A DNA stretch of 29,179 bases from a virus. The notes beneath the pieces are model-generated. The model worked only from the letters and a program-made list of their open reading frames with translations, did no database searches and was not told the origin of the DNA. This document shows, one piece after another, positions 12,485-18,789 of the stretch. The stretch spans positions 1 to 29,179 of IMG/VR virus record IMGVR_UViG_3300032288_001153. One strand, given 5' to 3'. Position 1 is the first letter of the stretch. Each line of letters begins with the position of its first letter. The position numbers were made by a program, and so were the translations under genes.

Positions 12485-14917
12485 ATGCGACAGAATCATG
12501 CCTTCCTCTTGAGTTTCGAGACTGAATCTCCGAATACGACCGTACGTGATGAAAGGACGAAAGCCCGAATGATTCTGCCGGTTCACGTAATGGAAGCAGA
12601 CGCCCTTTATGTTCAGGCTCGGTGGGAGCAGGACATGGCCACGAGTGGCTATGAACGAACCATGGAATCTGAGCAGGCCAATGCTCAGCACTCGCAATCT
12701 GCAACTATTCTCCGCAAGAAACTCCACAAGCGACTCTTAACGTCCGTTAAAGGTTACTACGAGGGGACCCTTCAGGGTTCCAACAAGGGTGTTCCTAGCG
12801 AAACCCTGCTCCCTCTCATGATGTGCAGCCCGGATCAGGTGACTGCTGCCATCACGTCCTGGCTTGTCTCCTACCCCTTCGTCGTGGGTAAGGAGGCGTC
12901 TCATCCCAGGGTCATGTCTGTAACCTCTCAGAGCGTCGTCCTTGGTAATCTCATTGTGGACACCGCCAGCTTCAATCGGGTCCTCAAGAGTGTTGAGACT
13001 TCTACCTCCTTCAAGCGGCTTATGGATCGCTCTAAGAAGTCCAGAAGTGCCAAGTACGAACTCCACGCTCTCTACAAGGAGTGGCGTGGGGACTACTCTA
13101 GCGAAGCTGCTTTAAAGATCGGGGGTATCTGCATCGAACTCGCCCTAGGCGCCTTCCCGGACTACCTTGAGCGTAAGCTGGTCCTGCATAGCCCTTCGGG
13201 GAAGAAGCTGGCCAACACTCATAGCGTGATCCTCAAGACACAGGCTTGGTGGGACCTGTATCAAGCCACGGCTGACACAGTAGCAATCTCCTCGCCTACC
13301 CTACTGCCTACCCTGGTTCCTCCTAAGCCTTGGAAGGAGAACGCCATTGGTGAAGCATCGGACGGAGGTTACTACTTCCTTAAGAGGCCCCTGATCAGAA
13401 ACGTCTCAAAGAGTGTGAAAACGCTCTTTCAACTTTCAACACTGTCCAAGAAAGCTCTAAATCATGCTCAAAATACACAGTGGGTACTGAATCAGCGGCT
13501 ACTGGATGTTGCTCGGAAGCTCAGTGATTCCAAGTCCTGTCCAGTGATTCCCACGCTGTCCGACAACCCCTCTACTGAGGAGGTCGGAAAGTACACGGAG
13601 TTCACAAGGACTCTGGGGGCTGCTGAGGCTGTAGCTGACAAGGAAGCCATCTACTTCCCCAAGAGCTATGACTGGCGCCTGAGGCTCTATGACATCCCGA
13701 ATGACCTGAAGCCTCAGGGCAATGATTTGTCCAGGGGTCTGCTCAGGTTTGCTCGTGGGGTGCCTCTGACCTTTAACGGGCGTTATTGGTTGGCTGTCCA
13801 CCTGGGCAATCTTCTGGGTAAGGACAAGGCTCAGTACTCTGATCGCATCAAGGCTGTAGAGGATAGCAAGGACCTTCTTGAGAGGGTCGTAGCTGATCCT
13901 CTGAAGAACCTTGAGTGGACAGAGATGGAGGACCCTTGGCAGTTCCTAGCTGCTGCTATGGATTGGGTTGCGGTCAACTCCTCCGATAAGGCTCTGAGCT
14001 ACGTTCCGGTCAGCCTGGACGGCTCCTGCTCTGGGATGCAGCACTTCTCTATGCTTACCAGGGACCATAAGGGAGCCTTAGCCACCAACTGTACCAGCGA
14101 TCCCAACATCCACGACCTCTACCTCACCGTCGCCAAGCGGGTACAATCTCGTGTGGAGTACGATGCGGCCAGGGGTGACAAGCTGGGGCTGCTCTGGTGG
14201 GAAACCATTAGTCAGCAGAAGCTCGCTCGTGGGGTCTGCAAGAGGGCTGTCATGACCGTGCCCTACGGGGTGACGGATCGGGGCATCACTCAGTTTATGA
14301 TCGCTGACAAGCACGTTGCAACCTTCCCTAAGGAATACCGATGGACCGCCGCTACCTACATGACCACCCTGATCAGGGCTGCCCTGGACGATACCATGTC
14401 CAATGCTAGGGCTGCTCAGGCGTACATCAACTCGGTGGCCTACAGCTTGGCTCTCAAGCAGAAGCCTCTGGCTTGGCGTACGCCTACGGGGAGTGTGATC
14501 GCTCAGGGGTACAAGAACCTGATTGAGAAGCGTGTGAAGACTCCTACGGGGACACTGACCCTCCATGTGGAGCCTGATAACGCCACCTATGACTCCCGCA
14601 GGGCTAAGCTGGCTACGTCTCCCAATGTCATCCATAGCCTCGACGCTGCTCACCTTCAGATGGTGGTCAGTGATCTGGCTGATGCTGGCATCAATGACAC
14701 GTTCCTCGTGCATGACTCCTTCGGGGTTCACGCCGAGCATGTCCCTGTCCTCAGGGATATCCTCAGGAAGAACCTTCACACGATCTACAAGGGTAACGCC
14801 TTGGAGGAGTGGAAGGCCAGCGTTGAGGAACTCTCTGGCGAGAAGCTGCCGGAAGTCCCTCAGCTTGGGGATTGGGATGTGTCCGAGGTACTGAAGGCCG
14901 AGTACCTGTTCGCCTAA
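12485..14917 (+). CDS. Single-subunit T7-type RNA polymerase
   Basis: 810 residues as read from ATG 12485; T7 RNAP has 883. Palm motif LDGSCSGMQHFS carries the first metal Asp (about 512). The O-helix region GVCKRAVMTVPYG carries Lys586 and Tyr594. The second metal Asp lies in FLVHDSFGVH (about 750), and SPNVIHSLDAAHLQ precedes it. The protein ends in Phe-Ala, the conserved C-terminal foot of T7 RNAP. The start is uncertain: no good ribosome site serves 12485, and ATG 12569 is an alternative. The gene contains two 18-bp palindromes (LLTSVKG near residue 85, TFNGRY near 430). It should transcribe from the 29-bp TATAG elements listed separately. Confidence 0.95.
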   Translation: MRQNHAFLLSFETESPNTTVRDERTKARMILPVHVMEADALYVQARWEQDMATSGYERTMESEQANAQHSQSATILRKKLHKRLLTSVKGYYEGTLQGSNKGVPSETLLPLMMCSPDQVTAAITSWLVSYPFVVGKEASHPRVMSVTSQSVVLGNLIVDTASFNRVLKSVETSTSFKRLMDRSKKSRSAKYELHALYKEWRGDYSSEAALKIGGICIELALGAFPDYLERKLVLHSPSGKKLANTHSVILKTQAWWDLYQATADTVAISSPTLLPTLVPPKPWKENAIGEASDGGYYFLKRPLIRNVSKSVKTLFQLSTLSKKALNHAQNTQWVLNQRLLDVARKLSDSKSCPVIPTLSDNPSTEEVGKYTEFTRTLGAAEAVADKEAIYFPKSYDWRLRLYDIPNDLKPQGNDLSRGLLRFARGVPLTFNGRYWLAVHLGNLLGKDKAQYSDRIKAVEDSKDLLERVVADPLKNLEWTEMEDPWQFLAAAMDWVAVNSSDKALSYVPVSLDGSCSGMQHFSMLTRDHKGALATNCTSDPNIHDLYLTVAKRVQSRVEYDAARGDKLGLLWWETISQQKLARGVCKRAVMTVPYGVTDRGITQFMIADKHVATFPKEYRWTAATYMTTLIRAALDDTMSNARAAQAYINSVAYSLALKQKPLAWRTPTGSVIAQGYKNLIEKRVKTPTGTLTLHVEPDNATYDSRRAKLATSPNVIHSLDAAHLQMVVSDLADAGINDTFLVHDSFGVHAEHVPVLRDILRKNLHTIYKGNALEEWKASVEELSGEKLPEVPQLGDWDVSEVLKAEYLFA
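12735..12752. promoter_or_regulatory. 18-bp palindrome, copy 10, in the RNA polymerase gene
   Basis: TCTTAACG TC CGTTAAAG. Read as LTSVKG at about residue 85, in the variable N-terminal domain of the RNA polymerase. Confidence 0.8.
13771..13788. promoter_or_regulatory. 18-bp palindrome, copy 11, in the RNA polymerase gene
   Basis: CTTTAACG GG CGTTATTG. The only intragenic copy in another codon phase (TFNGRY). In that phase a consensus right arm would create TAA, and the deviation there avoids it. Confidence 0.7.
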
Positions 14918-14920
14918 CTT

Positions 14921-14949
14921 GTCCGGTCCACTCGACGCTATAGGTAAAG
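14921..14949 (+). promoter_or_regulatory. Candidate phage RNA polymerase promoter C
   Basis: GTCCGGTCC, CTCGACGC and TATAGGTAAAG fit the 29-bp pattern. It is located directly after the RNA polymerase stop and before the ssDNA-binding protein gene. A stable hairpin begins about ten bases after the predicted first base, G14943. Confidence 0.65.
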
Positions 14950-14952
14950 AGA

Positions 14953-14985
14953 ACCTCCAAGGGAGCGATCCCTTGGGGGTTTTTA
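14953..14985 (+). terminator. Terminator or 5' hairpin after the RNA polymerase gene
   Basis: ACCTCCAAGGGA, GCGA loop, TCCCTTGGGGGT, then a run of T. It would end host-polymerase transcripts; for phage transcripts started at promoter C it would be a 5'-end hairpin. Confidence 0.8.
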
Positions 14986-14988
14986 CGT

Positions 14989-15006
14989 CTTTATCACCTG
15001 TTAAAG
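14989..15006. promoter_or_regulatory. 18-bp palindrome, copy 12
   Basis: CTTTATCA CC TGTTAAAG, between the terminator-like hairpin and the ssDNA-binding protein start. Confidence 0.8.
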
Positions 15007-15025
15007 ATCAAGGACGATTACAAGA

Positions 15026-15622
15026 ATGGCTGACAAGAATAAGAAGCGTACATTCGTCAAGCTGATGACCCCGGTGGGCCGCGCTGCCTACGCTTGGCTG
15101 AGCAAGCCGGATGCTAAGTTCAATCCCGACAAGCCTAGCTACAAGCTGACCCTGATTCTCGATGAGGGTCCCGAGGCTGATGCTCTTGAGAAGAAGATCA
15201 TCGAAGCCGGTAAGCAGGCTGCTGAGAAGGATGGAGTGAAGCTGAAGAAGAACTTCGGTATCCCTATCAAGCGTTACGATGACGACGACGAGGACAAGCG
15301 TAAGGACGAGTTCAAGGACAAGGTTCGGTTCTCGTTCAAGTCGCCCAAGAAGCCGCTTCAGGTGGACTCCAAGAAGAATCCCCTGCCTGCCTCCATTTTC
15401 GTAGCTTCCGGCGATGATGTCCGTGCCTCTATCTCGGTGGCTGCTTGGAGTAGCCCCTTGGGTTCGGGCCTGAGTGTTTACCTGAACGGTGTTCAGTTGG
15501 TTGCGAAGAACTCCACTGGTGGTGGGTCTTCGGACGACTTCGATGAGATTGAGGACGGCTACGTAGCCTCCTCCAACGAGGGTGAAAGTGCCGAGAGTTC
15601 AGAGGACGAAGACGACCTGTAA
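15026..15622 (+). CDS. ssDNA-binding protein (T7 gp2.5-like)
   Basis: 198 residues. Position directly after the RNAP, an OB-fold-like beta-rich body (TFVKLMTPVGRAAYAWL, FNPDKPSYKLTLIL, VRFSFKSPKKPL, SVYLNGVQLVAKN) and a long acidic tail ending SSEDEDDL match the gp2.5 plan, where the acidic tail docks DNA polymerase and helicase. T7 gp2.5 ends in Phe; this one ends in Leu. The last 41 bases overlap the endonuclease gene. An 18-bp palindrome (14989-15006) and an AAGGA lie in its leader. Confidence 0.85.
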   Translation: MADKNKKRTFVKLMTPVGRAAYAWLSKPDAKFNPDKPSYKLTLILDEGPEADALEKKIIEAGKQAAEKDGVKLKKNFGIPIKRYDDDDEDKRKDEFKDKVRFSFKSPKKPLQVDSKKNPLPASIFVASGDDVRASISVAAWSSPLGSGLSVYLNGVQLVAKNSTGGGSSDDFDEIEDGYVASSNEGESAESSEDEDDL

Positions 15623-16244
15623 GGTCTGCTTATCGCCTCTAGACCACCTACGTCCTAATGCCCGGTATTGCTCAATACCCTGTAGGAAAAAGGCATACCG
15701 GGATCGGAACCTCGAACAGTCTAGAAAGGCGGTTCGGGAAGCGAATCGGCGGCGTTATTACAGTGACCCCGATTTCAGAGAGAAGGGACTAGAGCGGACC
15801 CGCAAGTGGCGAGAGAAGCATCACTCTAAGACTGTAGATGAGATTTTGGAAAACAAGAAAGACCGCTTCCGAAAGGCGAGAGCGTTAGGTTATCGCTCTG
15901 GTCTAGAGGTAAGCGTTGCCCGTCAGCTAGAAGAAGCGGGCGTGGATGCCAAATATGAGGCTGTAAAGATTTACTACACGCCTCCTCAGAAAACTAGGAC
16001 TTACACGCCGGATTGGGTTCTTCCCAATGGAGTTGTCCTAGAATCGAAGGGGTTGTTCACTTCAGCCGACCGAATGAAGCATCTCCACATTCAAGCAGAA
16101 CATCCCGACCTAGACCTGAGGTTCATATTCACGAACTCTCAGAAGACCATCTCCAAGACCAGCAAAACAACCTATGCCGACTGGTGTCGTAAACACGGCT
16201 TCCAGTTCGCTGACAAGGAAGTACCGCAAGAATGGCTAATCTGA
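15582..16244 (+). CDS. Endonuclease I (Holliday-junction resolvase, T7 gp3-like) with N-terminal zinc finger
   Basis: 220 residues. The C-terminal half (about 104-220) matches T7 endonuclease I closely: GYRSGLEVSVARQLE, KYEAVKIYYTPP, TYTPDWVLPNG, VLESKGL, then KHGFQFADK and PQEWLI. The active site is the E...D...ExK set, with Glu in SGLE, Asp in TPDW and Glu/Lys in ESKG. Upstream are about 100 extra residues, with a C-x2-C...C-x3-C cluster (CKVC at about 13-16, YCSIPCRKKAYRDRN) and a basic helical linker. The start must be GTG (15582 or 15588), because no ATG exists in frame before the resolvase domain. It overlaps the SSB gene by 41 bases. Confidence 0.9.
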   Translation: MKVPRVQRTKTTCKVCLSPLDHLRPNARYCSIPCRKKAYRDRNLEQSRKAVREANRRRYYSDPDFREKGLERTRKWREKHHSKTVDEILENKKDRFRKARALGYRSGLEVSVARQLEEAGVDAKYEAVKIYYTPPQKTRTYTPDWVLPNGVVLESKGLFTSADRMKHLHIQAEHPDLDLRFIFTNSQKTISKTSKTTYADWCRKHGFQFADKEVPQEWLI

Positions 16245-16429
16245 TTCCTCCGCAGTTCCGAGTGCGGTTCAGCGCCCAGATCACCTATGAAGACGGGCGC
16301 TATGAGTACGTCACCAAGGACGTGACCTTCGACAACACCTTCCTTCAGCATGGCGAAATCACTGAAGCCTACATCGACTTCCTGAATGGCTGTGGCTTTG
16401 TCGTTCAGAAGGATGACCTCCTTGGCTAA
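16232..16429 (+). CDS. Hypothetical small protein
   Basis: 65 residues, beta-rich (FRVRFSAQITYEDGRYEYV). The ATG overlaps the last 13 bases of the endonuclease gene, so it is translationally coupled. No family was recognised. It sits in the T7-like replication block between endonuclease and primase. Confidence 0.55.
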   Translation: MANLIPPQFRVRFSAQITYEDGRYEYVTKDVTFDNTFLQHGEITEAYIDFLNGCGFVVQKDDLLG

Positions 16430-16628
16430 TCCTACGCAGACCGAGATTCTCCGTCTTCACTTCCGCTACAAGAATACGATCAGCCCTCTTGAGGCTCGTA
16501 CCCTATACCGTATTGAGTCCCTCTCTCGTCGCATCTGTGACCTGAAGGCTCAGGGCTTCAAGTTCGTCAAGCGTCGTCTCAAGGACCTCACTGGTAAGAC
16601 CTACATGGTCTATCAGTTGGCTGCCTGA
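16413..16628 (+). CDS. Small helix-turn-helix protein (HTH_39-like)
   Basis: 71 residues from ATG 16413. The pattern ISPLEARTLYRIESLSRRICDLKAQGFKF, split around LYRIESL, matches the small phage winged-helix family known as HTH_39 (SPLEAL-x-LYGI-x-RLA-x-RI-x-DLR-x-GH), and it ends GKTYMVYQL. It probably binds DNA. The start is ambiguous: AAGG abuts ATG 16413, TTG 16422 has better spacing, and ATG 16386 has no clear site. A palindrome (16630-16647) follows the stop directly, and a hairpin follows that. Confidence 0.65.
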   Translation: MTSLANPTQTEILRLHFRYKNTISPLEARTLYRIESLSRRICDLKAQGFKFVKRRLKDLTGKTYMVYQLAA

Positions 16629-16629
16629 T

Positions 16630-16647
16630 CTTTAACGCCTGATAAGG
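16630..16647. promoter_or_regulatory. 18-bp palindrome, copy 13
   Basis: CTTTAACG CC TGATAAGG, one base after the stop of the HTH_39-like gene. It overlaps the first bases of the following hairpin. Confidence 0.75.
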
Positions 16648-16672
16648 GAGGTCTTTCGGGGCCTCCCTATTA
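16645..16672 (+). terminator. Hairpin without strong T-run
   Basis: AGGGAGG / CCTCCCT stem followed by ATTAG. It lies between the HTH_39-like and endonuclease VII-like genes. The weak tail suggests partial termination or an RNA-processing hairpin. Confidence 0.5.
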
Positions 16673-16680
16673 GTCCAGAG

Positions 16681-17022
16681 ATGTCACGGTATTCAAAGTA
16701 CAATATCACCAAAGCCGACTATGACTTGATGGTGTTCAATCAAGGTAGTCGCTGTGCGATCTGCCAAGAACACTGTGATCGTCTAGTCATTGACCATGAT
16801 CATGACAATGGAAAGGTAAGATCGCTCCTCTGTACAGGGTGTAATACATTAACGGGATATATCGAAAAGCGGGGACATCATCTTGAGAGAGTCAAGGAAT
16901 ACATCCAGCTTCATCAAGCATCTACCATGTCCGAAGTGCAAATCATCGGATGCGAACGCGCTGTATTCCGACGGACACGCCCATTGCTTTCATTGCAACA
17001 CCTACACGCCCCCAGAGGGTGA
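16681..17022 (+). CDS. Recombination endonuclease VII-like nuclease
   Basis: 113 residues. The endonuclease VII pattern is clear: ITKADYDLMVFNQGSRCAIC, split at FNQ, then VIDHDHDNGKVRSLLCTGCN and TGYIEK. The two CxxC pairs bind zinc and DHDH gives the beta-beta-alpha-metal nuclease centre. It could cut branched DNA or act as a free-standing homing nuclease. The last 140 bases overlap the primase gene in another frame, and residues after about 80 look unconstrained (Arg/Pro/His-rich), so the functional part probably ends near LHQAS. The start has only a weak ribosome site. Confidence 0.85.
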   Translation: MSRYSKYNITKADYDLMVFNQGSRCAICQEHCDRLVIDHDHDNGKVRSLLCTGCNTLTGYIEKRGHHLERVKEYIQLHQASTMSEVQIIGCERAVFRRTRPLLSLQHLHAPRG

Positions 17023-18508
17023 GTCCTTAACACCCGTTAAAGGTAAGCCAGTGTCTAACTTCATTCAAGGCGAGTACTCAGACCTCGACAAACGAGGTAT
17101 CTCAGAGAAAATCTGTAAGCAGTTCGGCTATCAGGTTGGAGAGTTCAACGGTAAGTCCTGTCACATCGCTCCCTTCTATGATGACAAGGGTAAGCTGACA
17201 GGTCAGAAGATTCGCCTTGGTGGTAAGAAGTTCTCTGTCATCGGTAAGGTGACGGATAGCCTCTTCGGTAAGAACCTCTGGAATGGCGGCAAGCGTATCG
17301 TCATCACTGAGGGTGAGATTGACGCCCTGAGCTATGCCGAGGCGGTCGATGGTAAGTGGCCTGTAGTCTCCATCCCCAATGGTGCCAACGGTGCCAAGAA
17401 GGCCCTGGAAGCCAACATCGAGTGGCTTGAAGGCTTCGATGAAATCATCCTGGCCTTCGACAACGATGATCCTGGCAAGGAAGCGGCTGCTGAGTGCTAC
17501 GACCTGTTCACCCCAGGTAAGGCCAAGATCGCCTCTCTCAGTCGCTACAAGGACTTCAATGAGGCTATCCAGGCTGACGACCGAGATGCGATCCTTCAAG
17601 CTGTCTGGAACGCCCGGACGATCCGCCCTGATGGTGTCATTGAGTACGACGACATCTGGGAGAAGCTCTCTGAGAACAAGCATATCGAGACTGCTGCCTA
17701 CCCTTGGCACGGTCTGAACAAGGTCACTCACGGTCTTCGCAAGGGAGAACTTGTGGTTCTCACCGCAGGGACGGGCATTGGTAAGTCCGCCCTCTGCCGT
17801 GAGATTGCGTATGACCTTGCCCTGACCCAGAAGCGTAGCGTCGGTCTGATGTTCCTTGAGGAGTCTGCCCGTAGGACTGCCTTGGGGATGCTAGGGCTGC
17901 ACCTGAGCAAGCCCCTACACCTTCAGACAGACTTCAATGCGAAGGACCATGAAGGGGCTTTCGAGGAGGTCTTTGGTTCCAAGCGGTTCTTTATCTTCGA
18001 CAGCTTCGGCTCCATCGAAATTGAGAATCTGATCAACCGCATCCGGTACCTAGCTGTGGCCTGCAAGGTGGACTTCATCTTCCTTGACCACCTGAGTATC
18101 GTCCTGTCCGGTCTGGACATCACTGATGAGCGTAGGGCTGTGGACGTGGCTATGACCAAGCTCCGTACCCTGGTCGAGCAGACCGGAGTAGGGCTTGTAG
18201 TCGTCAGCCATCTCCGTCGCCTCCACTCCGATGAGAGTCATGAGACTGGTGCTGTACCTCAGCTAAGCCAGCTTCGGGGCAGCCACGGCATCGCTCAGCT
18301 TGCCGACATGGTACTAGCTGCCCGGCGCAACCAGCAGGCTGATGCTGAGAAGCGTAACCAGACTGAGCTTTACGTCCTGAAGAACCGCTTCAGTGGAGAG
18401 ACGGGCTATGCCTGCTCTCTTGAGTTCAACGCTGAAACCTACCGCATCACCGAACGCCTTGGGGCTACCCAGGGTGACTCTTTCAACAATGAGGATGACA
18501 CCCTTTGA
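16883..18508 (+). CDS. Primase-helicase (T7 gp4-like)
   Basis: 541 residues from TTG 16883, with GGGGA eight bases upstream; no ATG is available before the zinc finger. The zinc-binding domain CPKC (16-19) and CFHC (35-38) is followed by TOPRIM-type primase (ITEGEIDALSYAEA, FDNDDPGKEAA), Walker A GTGIGKSAL (about 294) and Walker B DFIFLDHLS (about 397). The H4-like SQLRGSHGIAQLADM, LAARRNQQ and KNRFSGETG elements of the ring helicase follow. A palindrome in the linker (17025-17042, SLTPVKG) precedes GTG 17051, which aligns with the internal start of T7 gp4B. A shorter helicase-only form is therefore possible. The C-terminus is acidic. Confidence 0.95.
   Translation: MRESRNTSSFIKHLPCPKCKSSDANALYSDGHAHCFHCNTYTPPEGESLTPVKGKPVSNFIQGEYSDLDKRGISEKICKQFGYQVGEFNGKSCHIAPFYDDKGKLTGQKIRLGGKKFSVIGKVTDSLFGKNLWNGGKRIVITEGEIDALSYAEAVDGKWPVVSIPNGANGAKKALEANIEWLEGFDEIILAFDNDDPGKEAAAECYDLFTPGKAKIASLSRYKDFNEAIQADDRDAILQAVWNARTIRPDGVIEYDDIWEKLSENKHIETAAYPWHGLNKVTHGLRKGELVVLTAGTGIGKSALCREIAYDLALTQKRSVGLMFLEESARRTALGMLGLHLSKPLHLQTDFNAKDHEGAFEEVFGSKRFFIFDSFGSIEIENLINRIRYLAVACKVDFIFLDHLSIVLSGLDITDERRAVDVAMTKLRTLVEQTGVGLVVVSHLRRLHSDESHETGAVPQLSQLRGSHGIAQLADMVLAARRNQQADAEKRNQTELYVLKNRFSGETGYACSLEFNAETYRITERLGATQGDSFNNEDDTL
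17025..17042. promoter_or_regulatory. 18-bp palindrome, copy 14, in the primase-helicase gene
   Basis: CCTTAACA CC CGTTAAAG. Read as LTPVKG in the linker after the zinc domain; its AAAGG lies eight bases before GTG 17051, a possible internal helicase start. Confidence 0.8.
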
Positions 18509-18771
18509 GCGACGAGCCTGAAGACGATACTCAGGAGGACTTCCTGATTCCTGAGCCTGACAACGTGGTGTGCCACTACATTTCTCACCCCGAGACTACC
18601 CATGAGGAGCGGCGGCGCGTGATCGCCATGACCTCAGCCATTGAATCCAGCACGCCCCCTGAGAAGCTGGTTCTGGTTGCCCGACAGGTCGAACTGTTCC
18701 TGTCTGGCCAGTTGGCTGTCCTTGAGACTTACGCCCCTGGTGTCAACGTCACCCCACTCCGAAAGCAGTAA
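18505..18771 (+). CDS. Hypothetical acidic protein
   Basis: 88 residues, starting at TTG that overlaps the primase stop (TTTGA). The first 20 residues are very acidic (SDEPEDDTQEDF), and the rest is a helical LVLVARQVELFLSG-type segment. No family was recognised. It lies between helicase and DNA polymerase, and the palindrome 18772-18789 starts at the base after its stop. A replisome accessory role would be a guess. Confidence 0.5.
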   Translation: MSDEPEDDTQEDFLIPEPDNVVCHYISHPETTHEERRRVIAMTSAIESSTPPEKLVLVARQVELFLSGQLAVLETYAPGVNVTPLRKQ

Positions 18772-18789
18772 CCTTATCGCCCGTTAATG
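18772..18789. promoter_or_regulatory. 18-bp palindrome, copy 15, at the DNA polymerase start
   Basis: CCTTATCG CC CGTTAATG. It begins at the base after the upstream stop and its last three bases are the ATG of DNA polymerase, replacing the final AAG of the consensus. Confidence 0.75.

Noticed and set aside
16854-16870. Possible extra palindrome copy around TTAACGGGATATAT.
   Set aside because: Only one arm matches; the other lacks the CGTTAA core.
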